From Melastoma dodecandrum (Eukaryota; Streptophyta; Magnoliopsida; Myrtales; Melastomataceae): a DNA stretch of 64,000 nt. Below, piece by piece: positions 39,261 to 50,425 of this stretch. Location of the stretch: positions 5,208,001 to 5,272,000 of the forward strand of contig JARUPY010000474.1 in assembly GCA_029817715.1 (NCBI GenBank), given 5' to 3'. The stretch's first letter is position 1; each line of letters begins with the position of its first letter. A program made the position numbers and the translations under genes. Below the pieces are notes generated by a model. The model worked only from the letters and a program-made list of their open reading frames with translations. It ran no database searches and was not told the origin of the DNA.

Positions 39261-41111
39261 GAAGTGAAGATGATACGGAAGAACGGTTCACGAGGGTAAG
39301 AACGTTCCTCAGCCAGGGGCGGCCTACAACTGGTGAGCTGGTGGTGTTGGATTCTCGGGCCTTGCTGATTGTGTACGAATCGTACCAAGAAAAAAGAATT
39401 AAGGAAATAATGTAATAACAATTGTGGACTTGATTTTGTCCTTGATCTTGAATTATCCTCTGAGGAGTAATAAATTTGTGAGAAGGGCTTGCATTTAGTG
39501 CGAGGTTAGGTAGAATAACACATTCCCACTACACACAAACTTTGGGATCTGGATAAGGCTGAGTTAACTAATATGCCCGTAATGAATATACACCCATCCA
39601 CCTCCATTTGGACAACATTAATAAGGTACGTAATTCTACGTGGACCGACCCCGGTGAGACCTGGGATTTGGTTCATTTGTTGCGATCCACGGCACAAATT
39701 GGTTCACGAACAACACGTGTTTTTTTACGATTCCGAATTAAGAAGAATAATTAACCGGGGAGGTGGGGAATAATATTTGTTTATAGGTTTCCTTCTCCTC
39801 CATTATATTGTTATTATTAGATAGTACGTGACCTAAACAAGAAACATATCAAATCGTAAATCCATTAGTTACTAACTTAGGACATGGAGTTGGGTCAGGT
39901 CCGATTCCAGAATCTCATTGTCCGCAGGAATGGATTGAGTTGAGCGATCAAAATAAGGTAAGAAGGAAGAGAAAAAGAGAGTGTGAATTAGGGTTAGAAT
40001 AAAAGAAAGGGGAGGACGTCTCTCTTTCCCTTCGTTTTCTATAGAGGACTTCTCCCTCCTATCCACCATTAAAACACCTTCCTGCTCTCTCCCCTCCCAA
40101 CCAACCGATCGGCAACAACGGAACTGCGAGAAGGTACTACCATGTCCCCTCGATCTGCATTGCCGTTTCCTTGGCGTGCTTCGGGTTATAGTCGGGTCCT
40201 CATATCGGGTTTTCGCTAGGGTTAATCTCTCTCCGTCCGATCCCGTTTACGTCTCCGATGCAGAAATGCGTCACGCAAACCCTACTCGTAATCCACCTGG
40301 GAATTCGTTGGGGGGTGTTCGACCAAAGAAAGGCTTAGCTCCGCCACCTTTTCTCGTTTGTGCATTTTTCGTGACTTTGAGGCGAGGAAAATAAAAAGGA
40401 CTAAAACTATAATAAATTCTAGAAGCCCCCCACTACTTGTTTACCTTTTTTTTCTTCTTTTTTTGGACCCACTTGTTGAATTTGTCACGAGGTGCTCACT
40501 TCTGGTGATGGGCGGGGTTAAAGCTTTTCCTGACCTTTGATCTTACAATGGATTCACTTGTCCCTACCGGTCCATCCAAGTTAAACAGTCGAGCCCCTTT
40601 CATTGCCTCGTGTATGTATGTATGCCTTCGTTAGTGTATTATGTTAATGCCGACTTCTGGTTCCGTGTTGCATGAGATTGCAGTGTGGACCTGCTACTAA
40701 CGGATATCGGATAATCTATTCGAGTTTCTGATCGCAGATGCTTTGAGTAGTGATGCTCGGACGTATTCTGTACATGCGTCGTGGCTCCAGGGATTACAAG
40801 GTGATTCAGGCCTTCTAATCGATGATGCCAATGCTGTTCTTGGTATCTGTTTCTTCTGTTGATCTTTTATCATACTTTGTGTCGTCCTGATCATATTCCA
40901 GGAACTCTCCGACGCTTAGTGGACTGCTTGCTCCGCAGCAGTGACAATAAAACGCTTAAACGGTGGTTCTTCATTGACAAGAGGGCCGGGCAGTGGAGTT
41001 TCCGGCACAAGATCAGATTCCGAAGTTCTTTTCGAATTTAGAAAGCTGTGTGATTTTCTCGTGTCTGGCAGTTTAGATTTTACAAGCAGACAACTTTTTG
41101 CCCCAACGAAG
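39261..41111. other. Upstream region and 5' leader of the TPP gene
   Basis: Sequence from about 40000 is CT-rich and leader-like. An exon/intron arrangement in the 5' UTR is likely, because splice-like CAG sites precede 40737 and plant TPP genes often have a leader intron. I cannot place it firmly. Short upstream open frames (for example 40176-40394) could act as uORFs. No other gene is supported. Confidence 0.4.
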
Positions 41112-43075
41112 ATGGATGCGAAGCCTAAACAAGCTTCCCCTGTTCTGGCTGATAGCGCACCCAATAATCCTCCCCCGAGCAAGTCCATTCTCGGGATTCA
41201 CCCCAGACGTATGTCTCAGCCGAGAGCAGTTTTATCCAAGTACCTGACCATACCCAGGAGGAAGCCCGGGAAGTCTGACGACGTGCGGTGTAATGGGTGG
41301 CTTGATTCAATGAAGGCATCCTCTCCTCGGAAGAATCTGCTCAAGGGTCGCAGTTTTGATTTCTCTTCTGGTGATGCAGACAGCGGTTATCTTTCATGGA
41401 TGGTCTGTCATCTTCTTATTTTCTGGTTCAACGAGTTTGGCTGGTCACAAATTAAAGAACATTTTCCTGTTTTGCAACTATTTGATTGTTCCGATGAATG
41501 TTGTAGATCAAGCATCCATCGGCCCTAACCTCGTTCGAGAAGATTTTCGAGCAGGCTAAGGACAAGAAAGTAGCAGTTTTCCTGGATTATGATGGGACGC
41601 TGTCCCCGATCGTCGATGATCCTGATTGTGCACTAATGTCTGATGAAGTAAGTAGTAACATCTCAGTCACGATCAACATTCTTCTAAGCAGATCCACCGA
41701 TCTCACCATAGTGTTCTGCAGATGCGATCTGCAGTACGGGATGTAGCCAAGTGTTGTCCGACTGCGATCATTAGCGGGAGAAGTCGTGACAAGGTGGTCT
41801 TCCTCTACACTGAGTTAATGCGGTGCCGTCATCTCGGGATGGTTTGATTAATTGCGTTGTTTCCTTTAGGTTTCTAAATTGGTAGGATTAGCTGAACTTT
41901 ACTATGCTGGTAGTCACGGAATGGACATCATCGGCCCCATCAACTCCGACGATCCCGATGGCCATCTGGGTCATGTTAAAGTAACCGACCAGCAGGTAAA
42001 TGTTCTTGCATGGCAACGTGGTTTGGCCTGACCTAAGTCTGGATGGTTACCGTCGATCTGTTTTATCGAATTGGCAGGGCAAGGAGGTGAAACTCTTCCA
42101 GCCCGCAAGAGAATTTATCCCCGTGATAGATGAGGTCTCCGATTCCACCTCTTTGACAACACTTCACGAATCGCATGCTGCATTTCATGTGGAAGTTCAA
42201 TGCTTATGCTGAGGTGCTGAGCTTGTCGCTGCAGGTTTTTAGAACCCTCGTCGAGATCACGAAGGGGATTAAAGGCGCGAAGGTGGAGAACCACAAATTT
42301 TGCGCCGCCGTACATTATCGTAATGTAGATGAAAACGTGAGTAAAGCTCATCATCCGATACCCTATCGATGATAACTCAGGGTTTATGAGTATTTGATCA
42401 GCAGCTGGTTGCTGTCTCTGACTTTTGAATCTACAGCATTGGCTCCCCTTCGCTCAGCGTGTTTATGATGCTGTCGCGGAGGATCCTCGTCTACGGGTAA
42501 CTCATGGGCGGAAGGTAAGGTGCCTATCCCTGAATCAAACAACTGTCCATCATAGCCTAGGTTTGATCACGATCACGATCAGGGCTCGTTTCACCGTCAC
42601 AGGTCCTAGAGGTCCGCCCAGCCATCGACTGGAATAAAGGGAAGGCGGTGGAATTCCTGCTCCAATCCATCGGTACGCTCTCTCTCCAGCAGACCCTCGC
42701 TCCCAGTATAAACAACGATGTAACGCCGGGGGCGCTCTCTCTCACAGGGCTGAAAGATGGCGAGGACGTGGTCCCAATATACATAGGAGACGACAAGACG
42801 GACGAAGATGCGTTCGAGGCGGTGGGGAAAGGGGGTCACGGGGTGGGGATACTGGTCTCGGCAGCTCCAAGGGAAACCAGTGCATCCTACTCCCTGGAAG
42901 GCCCTTCAGAGGTTGAAAATGATTTGAAAGTACGTGTGTGTGTATTCATTCGCATGTTGTGGTCGGGACTAAGTAAAAGCCATGTTTCTTTTTGTTATTG
43001 TTTTGGTTTTAGGTGATGGAATTCCTCAAGCGTCTGGCAAAAGCCGGAAACAACGCAACTCCCCCCCACCATTGA
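41112..43075 (+). CDS. TPP: Trehalose-6-phosphate phosphatase (TPP)
   Basis: Dephosphorylates trehalose 6-phosphate to trehalose. This second step of trehalose synthesis lowers the sugar-status signal Tre6P. Exons are 41112-41402, 41507-41647, 41722-41793, 41870-41995, 42078-42134, 42235-42336, 42437-42514, 42603-42672, 42748-42929 and 43013-43075. Phases agree and give 393 residues, normal for plant TPPs. HAD-superfamily motifs are all present: [15 protein letters not shown] (nucleophile Asp in motif I), [10 protein letters not shown] (motif II), the cap with [10 protein letters not shown] and [13 protein letters not shown], and the acidic motif [13 protein letters not shown]. The N-terminal extension has a conserved [14 protein letters not shown]. 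The ATG at 41112 is the first in frame after non-ATG codons and begins MDAKPK. No transit peptide or membrane segment is apparent. No truncation seen. Confidence 0.95.
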
Positions 43076-44470
43076 TTGATTTTTACTTACGATTTAAAAT
43101 TAAGGGGTTATTACTTATTAATTTACTTTACAGGTGTGAACTAAGATTGCTCTACAAACCAAAAAGAAGAGATATTATATACTTTAACCTCTCGCTAGAA
43201 AGGAAGGAAGATGACAAACAACGCAAAGGTATAGGAAATTTCCCATTTTGTAGAAATCACGACAATGTTTTCCAAATACACGTGGTTGGTTTACAACTCC
43301 CCACCCACCACCCCCAATAACATGTGGTCCAAAGATTACGTGACATACTTAATTTGTCAGTAGTTGTCATTGGTTCGATTTGGAGGCTTGCCCATTAATT
43401 TCCTCGATTGCAACCTCCACGTCAATTATATCATAAGTCCACCAACCAACCAGAAATAAAAAAAGGAGGCACATGACGTATGTGTTTGTGTAATTTGGTT
43501 TTGTTTGGTTGGTTGGTGGGGACTTCTTCCTCCTCCACCAACACTCCAACCCCGTCACGTTTCACGTGTACATTAATTAATTAATTAATTATTCCCACAA
43601 ATAAAGAAAAGAAAGAATTAGGCGTTTTTGAATTATTATTATCTTTGGTGGGTCCCACCTTCCTGACGACCTGCCGACACCCGTGGCTCATGTTCATCGG
43701 GGCCCGACAATCACATCCTCCGTGTCCTGGTTTTACTATTCAAACCGATGTTTCTTACCCGTTTTAAGGAGATCATCCTCATCACCACCACCCCCCATTT
43801 CTCCTCCTCCTCCTCCTCCTTCTTTAACAGACTTCCACGATGTCTTTTTCCGTGAGTCGTCGCAATCTTCATATATTATATATATTACTAGACAAATCAG
43901 AAGGGTTTATGTTATCTTATTTAGAGAAAATATTCCTTCCCTTCGTAACGCTATAATATTAAAAAGCAATAACTTACTATCTCTTTAATCAATGTCCAAC
44001 TCCAAATCAAAATTATATCCGATTTACTATCCCAATCCAATTTTTTTCTCCTTTTTACTTTTCCTTTCTTTATTAAAACAAAATAAGGCATAGAAAAAAA
44101 AAAGGAATCTGAATCTCTCTCTATTCCTTTATCCGTACATATTAATTACGTAAATATACATCTTTTTATCTGATATAATTTATATATACAGTCGTCCTCC
44201 TCCTCATCAAATCATAATAAGATTTTCTACCCCTTTTTACAACAACAATCCGATTCGTTTCCCAAAAATTCCTTAAAATTTTCTCATCCGAAGAAAAATC
44301 TACCCACCATTCATTACCTTTAAATTTAGAACTGGTCAATTTTTGTGTCCTCCCCCCCATCCGTCCATTATTCACGACCTCAATCTGTCCCTGTTCGCTT
44401 CATGCATAAATAGGCGTCCGTCTTCCATCCCTCCCTCCTCGGGTTTCTGTTTTCTGGGTGGACTAAAACC
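43076..44470. other. Intergenic region: TPP 3' flank and invertase promoter
   Basis: AT-rich spacer with a (TTAA)n run at 43573-43590 and a CT/CCT-rich stretch at 43780-43825. Polypyrimidine sequence leads to the invertase start. Only short, unrecognised frames. Confidence 0.5.
44404..44414 (+). promoter_or_regulatory. TATA-like box of the invertase gene
   Basis: GCATAAATAGGC lies about 60 bp upstream of the invertase ATG and is followed by a CT-rich Y-patch-like stretch. That is the usual order for a plant core promoter with a short leader. Confidence 0.5.
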
Positions 44471-46856
44471 ATGTCGGGGAAGGCCGGTGACGTTGAAGCT
44501 ACAGCTTATACGCCCTTGACTGACGGCAACCCGTCCGGCACCCCCGAGAGGCGGGCCACCGTGGCCGTCAGGGTCGTCGTTGCGGCTGCATTGTCTGGGT
44601 TGCTGGTCGTGGGGCTGCTGGTTGGCTCTTTGAGTAATGGCGGGGACAAGCCTGCTGGCGGAGACGACGACGACGCCTTCGTGTGTTCTTCGTTTGTGTT
44701 GAGGAGTGTCCCGGCGGGACCGTTGCTATCCCCGATCTCCCGCGGGTCGTTGGCAGGCGTGTCGGAGAAGTCGACGTTGGCGTTGCGTGGCGCGAGGAGG
44801 AGGGCGGAGTCGTTCCCTTGGAGCAACAGCATGTTGTCCTGGCAGAGGACTGCTTATCATTTCCAGCCGGAGAAGAACTGGATGAACGGTAGGAACAAAG
44901 AAACAAATAGTTTAATTAGTGGTTGATTACATTTATGATCAAATCCAAACGTGTTTAATGACATGATGTGCTTTTGTTTGATTTGCTTTGTGATGGGGGG
45001 AATTCGGTGGCGTCATCTCAAAATAATATTCAGATCCTAATGGTGAGTTACCGCTTAATCTCCCACTAATTATTATTTCATCAATCAGAAAAGATTAGTC
45101 CCAAGAATTGATTATTGAACATGATTAAAAAGTGGTGGTTGTTGTTATTACAAGGTCCGATGTTCTACAAGGGATGGTACCACTTCTTCTACCAGTACAA
45201 CCCCAAGGGTGCCATCTGGGGGAACATGGTCTGGGGCCACGCGGTGTCGAGGGACCTCGTCCACTGGTTCCACCTCCCCCTCGCCATGGTCGCCGACAAG
45301 TGGTACGATGCCGAGGGCGTTTTCAGCGGTTCGGCCACCGTGTTGCCCGACGGAAGGGTGATCATGCTCTACACTGGCTCCACCGAGGACTTTGCCCAGG
45401 TCCAGAACCTGGCTTACCCTGCGAACCTCTCCGACCCGCTCCTCATTGACTGGGTTAAGCACCCGGGTAACCCGATCCTTGTACCGCCCCCCGGGATCTA
45501 CATGAAGGACTTCCGTGACCCGACCACCGCGTGGCTGACCTCCGAGGGGAAGTGGCGGATCACGATCGGGTCGAAATTGAATAAGACTGGGATCGCGTTG
45601 GTGTATGAGACCGAGGACTTTGTGAAATACGAGCTCCTGCCGGGCGAATTCCATGGCGTGAAGGGTACCGGCATGTGGGAGTGCGTGGACTTTTACCCCG
45701 TCTCGCTCGTAACGGATGAGGGGCTTGATACGTCGGAGAATGGTGTGGAGGTCAAGCATGTGATAAAGGCTAGCATGGACGATGACAGGCACGACTACTA
45801 TGCGATCGGAGTTTACGTCGAGAAGTTGAATACATGGATTCCGGACAATGCCGAGATTGATCTTGGGTATGGACTGAGGTATGATTACGGCATATTCTAC
45901 GCATCGAAGACCTTCTTTGATCCAGAAAAGAAGAGGAGGATCTTGTGGGGTTGGATTGGAGAATCCGATAGCGAAGTTGCCGACGTTCAGAAAGGATGGG
46001 CGTCCGTTCAGGTAAATCATGGGGATCGGTTGTCCTGTTTCTGTCCTGTTCTTTTATTTAATCAACGTCATGATGAGCTTTGATCGCAGGGTGTTCCGAG
46101 GACTGTGATTCTCGACAAGAAGACTGGCACGAACCTCCTCCAGTGGCCTATTGAGGAAGTTGACGATTTAAGACTGGGAAGCAGCGAATTCAATAACGTC
46201 GTCGTAAACCCCGGGTCAGTTGTGCCGTTGGATGCTGGGACAGCCTCACAGGTCGACATTGTCGCCGAGTTTGAGCTGGACAAGGCGGCTCTGGCTGCCG
46301 TAGAAGGAAGCGATGCAGGATACGAGTGCTGGAATAGTGGTGGAGCTGCCGGAAGGGGTGCCCTTGGTCCTTTCGGTCTCCTCGTCCTTGCCGAACACTG
46401 CCACCTCGAGCAGACACCCGTGTACTTCTACGTCGCAAAGGGACGAGACAACAGCCTCAAGACCTACGTCTGTCACGACCAATACAAGTTTGTAGCCGAT
46501 CTCTGCTAATCCGTTGGTCATCACATGCCACGGGACAATCCCTTTCTAACCTTTTCCTCCTGATCCTCAGATCATCGCTGGCGAACGACGTCATCAAGAA
46601 CGTCAATGGGAGCTCTGTCCCCGTCCTTGAAGGCGAGAAACTGTCCCTGAGGATCCTGGTGGACCATTCTATTGTCGAGACGTTCGCCCAGGGGGGCAGG
46701 ACATGCATAACCTCGAGAGTATACCCGACAAAGGCGATTTACGGAGACGCAAAGATCTATCTATTCAACAACGCGACCTCGACACCAGTCACTGCCTCCG
46801 TCAAGGTCTGGCAGATGAACTCCGCATTCATCCGGCCGTATAACCCAAACCAGTGA
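44471..46856 (+). CDS. VIN: Vacuolar acid invertase (GH32 beta-fructofuranosidase)
   Basis: Hydrolyses sucrose to glucose and fructose in the vacuole. Exons are 44471-44888, a 9-bp mini-exon 45034-45042, 45155-46011, 46090-46487 and 46571-46856, giving 655 residues. An acidic YTPLTDG-type sorting region precedes a single membrane anchor (about residues 33-55) and a propeptide. Then come [21 protein letters not shown] (nucleophile Asp140, encoded by the mini-exon), FRDPTTAW (Asp264, transition-state stabiliser) and GMWECVDF (acid/base Glu318). The valine in WECVD marks the vacuolar type; cell-wall enzymes have proline. [10 protein letters not shown] and [12 protein letters not shown] also fit. 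Position 199 in GVFSGSAT is Phe where vacuolar invertases normally have Trp. Only four introns remain, where related genes usually have six. Confidence 0.95.
45034..45042 (+). other. Nine-base mini-exon of the invertase gene (encodes DPN of NDPNG)
   Basis: ATCCTAATG is flanked by ..TATTCAG and GTGAGT. Joined to the preceding ..AACG and following GTCCG.. it restores N-D-P-N-G in frame. Plant acid invertase genes are known for this exon, among the shortest known in plants. Confidence 0.95.
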
Positions 46857-47083
46857 ACGGCAATCGCGCCACATGAATTATAGATGGGCGATTACTTCCT
46901 CTTTGCTTCTCCAAAGAAGTGACTGCAAACTGTCGCACTTTCATTTTTTATCGTCTATTGTTTTGTCTTTTTAATATTTGAGTGGGATGAGATTTTTGAT
47001 AGGCTAAGGTTGTATTAATAAACATTTGTACGTCACAAATTATTTGAATTATATTCTAAATTGCGTGATAGGACCATTCCAAC

Positions 47084-47740
47084 GTGGCTACTTTACCGTA
47101 CTTCGTAAAAAAGTACGAAGTGGTTCGTACTTTACGAAACAGTGTTATTGGGGCTCGTAAAATCGAACGTATTTTGGTTCGTAAAGTACGAAGTGATTTC
47201 GTTAAGTACCAATCACTTTGTACTTTTTTACGAAATGGTTTCGTAAAGTACGAAGTGGTTCATACTTTTTTACGAACCAGTACCTTTGGGCATCGTAAAA
47301 TCGAACGGCTTTGGTTCGTAAAGTTCGAAGTGATTTTGTAAAATATGAACCTGTTCGTACTTTTTTACAAAATAATAGTTCGTACTTTTTTACGAAACAA
47401 TACCTTTGGGCATCGTAAAATCGAACGACTTTGATTTGTAAAGTTCGAAATGGTTTCGTAAAATACGAACCCGTTCGTACTTTTTTACGAAATGATACCT
47501 TTGGTTTCATAAAATTTTACGGGTCTTTTCAGGCTTTTATTCGTAGGACGTCGTAAAATTTAACTAAACTATTTTCGTAAAGTATGAACAGAAGTACAAA
47601 ATTGTAACAAAGTACCCGAACCTAACTCTATCCTATAACGAAGGACGTAATCGCAACAATTCAATTTCTCGTTCGTTGACATTTTTTGTAATTTCATGAT
47701 TCTTTTTCCCTTGAATCGAGCATGACTCATTCACCTCCTC
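47084..47740. repeat. Left terminal inverted repeat of the MULE, itself built of ~120-bp subrepeats
   Basis: The segment TACCTTTGGGCATCGTAAAA recurs exactly 120 bp apart (47281 and 47401), and a related piece lies near 47148. Palindromic TTCGTAAAAAAGTACGAA-type words occur throughout. Short open frames here are artefacts of the repeat. Inner boundary is set where similarity to 52815 onward fades. Confidence 0.7.
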
Positions 47741-48780
47741 CTAGAATCTATCTTCCTTCGAAGAAATCTTCTCCTGGACCTGGACAACATGTTGGCATCG
47801 GTGAGGAGTAGGTTCCTAGAGTTCATAGCGGATTAAATAGACACGCACTCCGAATCGAGGTTTCATTGCTTCAAGTAAACGCTAAAATGGGTGGGTGTTG
47901 TCAGGGCTAAAGGGGAATGAGAGCGTACCTCAAGTATTACACCATCACGACTCGTCGTCGTCTCCGAATCTCTAAACCCCACAATCCTATGCTCGCTCAG
48001 CTGTACTTCGCCTCGCGTCCCCAAAGACACAAGCAACCTTATCTCCAAATGAATGGTGAGGGACGATCAACTTTTATCAATACCTATATATATACATAAT
48101 TAAATAAAATAACAATAATATCTTTGTTATTTCCATCATCTAGTTTGAGAAATGTTACATTTAGGTCAAGGCCTTCTCACTAGGTCTATTTATTAATTCA
48201 CATCTCGGAATCCTAATGTAATAAGCGAACCGATATCGTTACCTGAGCACGATTACGTTTGAGTCAGGGCGTCCCCCTTTTCACATGACATAGTCACGCG
48301 TAATTTAACCCAAAGTATCGATGAGGTTTCGCTAACGACGTCAGCAGTCACAAAAAGACCCCTATTTATAATAATTAACAACTAAATATTCTTATAATTA
48401 CTCGTATCATACCTTAAATTTTCTAAGTCTTTACAAATATATTTTGAAAATGTGAACTCCTGTTCTTTTCTGGGTTTTTCTTATGGTCGATTTCATTGAA
48501 CCCCACAATCTGGGACTATTCCATTCTTTGAAATTTGTCTTAGCTTACAATCAAAGAAAAGAGATTCTTCATGCCTCTATTCCTTTCAAATTTTATTTTA
48601 TCAGATCTTTTTATGATTTTTAGGTTTGTTGTAAACAAAAGCTGATGCATTGAGGATGGAAGTACTACGTCTATAGTATATAACCATCCTTTTTATGGTT
48701 GCTATCAGAATAAATTTCCAGCATGTAGTAAATCATGGATTTGTGGCTTTGCTCAGTTATTTCCATTACTGTAGAGTTCA
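47741..48780. other. MULE interior, no recognised gene
   Basis: Between the left repeat and the degenerate coding block. An ATG-led stretch near 47719 (MTHSPPPRIYLPSKKS) may be the first exon of an element-encoded protein, but it soon meets a stop. The rest is AT-rich. Confidence 0.35.
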
Positions 48781-49270
48781 CCCATTTTACCTTTCAAATT
48801 CAGTAAACACACGGGCTGTTGAAGACATTGCTGAAGAAGACACACCAATTGGAGATGTATTCCTGGAAGATGTTGATATAGATACTGGCGTACCTAAAAG
48901 AAGGAAGAGGGATCGAGCAGTTCCGTACTATGAGGTACGTTTTTTCCTATAACATGCATGATACATTGTGTTGCGTGAAATGTGTCAAGGTATATGGTAA
49001 GTATATGTTTATTGTATGTTCATAGGATTATATTCAGACTAGATGCAGTCCTAAAAAGATGATAAGTTTATTCAATTCCTTCGATGATGAGAAAAGAGAT
49101 GCGCTGAAAGTCCTTGGGTTTGACGGACTTTTACATGTTGCAAGCAAGCACGTACATCACGGAATGTTACGACACTTGATCATCATTTTCGAGGAAGACA
49201 ACACGTGCAAATGGAATGCTTATGGTCGTAGCACTTCCTTACCATCAAATTGTCTTGTCTTTGTTTAATT
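48780..49270 (+). pseudogene. Fragment of a MULE-associated plant protein (KI-MULE / DUF1985-like N-terminal region)
   Basis: Two coding-looking blocks join across a consistent intron: to 48934 (VEDIAEEDTPIGDVFLEDVD, then PKRRKRDRAVPYYE) and from 49026 (DYIQTRCSPKKMISLFNSFD, then DEKRDALKVLGFDGLLHVASK and LRHLIIIFEEDNTC). The RCSPK...QKxAVxxxGFGGLL...LCxWLVxxFD layout is what I know from proteins in Ulp1-bearing MULEs and related plant mobile-element ORFs. Its location inside long inverted repeats supports this. Start codon, central part and any Ulp1 protease domain are missing. I cannot exclude another plant mobile-domain family. Confidence 0.4.
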
Positions 49271-49500
49271 GCTCTTCACAAGTTGATATATCAAATAATT
49301 ATTGTGCATGACCTTCCCGCGTATGCGTCTTTATTTCGATTATGTTTTCCAGTTTTTATCCAATTCTTTATAAAATCTCTCAAGGCACGTCGTCGATTTC
49401 AATCCAACAAAGAAAGCACTCAAAAATGAAAGTCAGATAAAGAAGTTTCATCAATAACTAGCACTAGACTTCTTCCCCCCTTTAGACTTTTCCTCTCTCC

Positions 49501-49834
49501 TTTTTTTTTTATATCAACGGGATTCGTGGCGGGCTTACTTTTTGCGAGTCCTCTCACGAGGCTTGGAGGCTCCTTGACAAGCCCGCAAGCCTCAGGCCTG
49601 GCCCCTCTACAGCCCCTCTGGGCTCGACTTGAAGCCTGCTCCCCCGTCGGTCCAATTTCAGTTGAGGCCCAAAGGCCCAGCAGGTGGGCGGCTCTTGGGC
49701 TTTATTACCAATCACCCAAGAGACCAACCGTAATTCCAAGTGGAGTGTGCATAGTGGGGTTCGAACCAGGAATCACAACAAGGTTCCAAACACCCACCAC
49801 CTACCTTATGCCACTTAGGTGTCCTCGGAAGGAC
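49501..49834 (-). mobile_element. tRNA-derived SINE with poly(A) tail and 15-bp target duplication
   Basis: On the minus strand the element starts near 49834. It has an A-box-like TAAGTGGCATAAGG and a perfect RNA polymerase III B-box GGTTCGAACCC (about 49755-49768), and it ends in an A-rich tail (T run at 49501-49510 on the plus strand). The same 15 bases, CCTCTCTCCTTTTTT, occur at 49492-49506 and 49835-49849, as expected for a target-site duplication from LINE-driven insertion. The B-box alone could suggest a tRNA gene, but no cloverleaf can be drawn around it. Confidence 0.75.
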
Positions 49835-49849
49835 CCTCTCTCCTTTTTT

Positions 49850-50259
49850 GTGCTTTTACTTTGGCTTTTCATTCTGTTTTATAGAGACCCGAGAAAATTT
49901 TGATTGGTTGTAGTGCGAATGTTGGAGCTGCTCCTCCATGCTGTGGCTATGGAGGTGGGGGCTGCCACCGCCGGCGCCGACGAGCAAGTAAGCAAATGCT
50001 TATTCCATGGTGTGAAGGCTGGCTGCCAAAACTGCGCCAATTTGCTGTCGGAGTAAGCTAAACAGGCGCACTCATGACAACTTACTGAATACTTCTGGTG
50101 TAATAATCCACAGTTTGTTAGTTATGAATGTAAATGGAGTTGTACTGATGAATGATAATGACTTATGTAGATTTGAGTATAAATGATGTATATCTAAGGG
50201 TATGAACGTTTAGACATGTGATGGATTAATGATGGATAGACAACCCCAGGCAAGTGTGA
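49850..50259. other. MULE interior, no recognised gene
   Basis: A short alanine/glycine-rich patch (49920-50060, MLELLLHAVAMEVGAAT...) reads like protein but ends at a stop and is unrecognised. Otherwise non-coding. Confidence 0.35.
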
Positions 50260-50269
50260 GGACAGGTTA

Positions 50270-50425
50270 TCCCCGTCGACGCGCAGCAAGTGAGGCGTCA
50301 CTTTGCTCGCTTGCGACTGAACTACGATCGCGACGCAAGGACGTACAAGTCGACGCGAGATGCAAGTCGACGCGACGCAAGGAGGTGCAAGTCGACGCGA
50401 CTTAAGGAGGTGCGACTTAACATCA
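50270..50425 (+). repeat. GC-rich minisatellite of CAAGTCGACGCGA units
   Basis: Short tandem and interspersed copies of AAGTCGACGCGA and GACGCAAGGAGGTGC alternate, the clearest at about 50346-50415. The tract is much more GC-rich than its surroundings and contains several SalI-like GTCGAC sites. Confidence 0.6.

Noticed and set aside
43780..43825. CRISPR-like or structured short repeat
   Set aside because: Simple CCT/CTC microsatellite-type sequence in a plant promoter; no spacer-repeat pattern.
45148..46020. 290-codon antisense open frame inside the invertase gene
   Set aside because: It is the mirror of the GC-rich third-codon usage of the invertase exon and has no domain of its own.
47084..47510. 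Open frames of 85 and 102 codons with repeated FVKYEV/KKYE words
   Set aside because: Products of translating the tandem TTCGTAAAAAAGTACGAA repeats, present on both strands.
49700..49800. tRNA gene suggested by the GGTTCGAACCC B-box
   Set aside because: No acceptor stem or anticodon arm can be formed; poly(A) tail and target duplication show it is a SINE.
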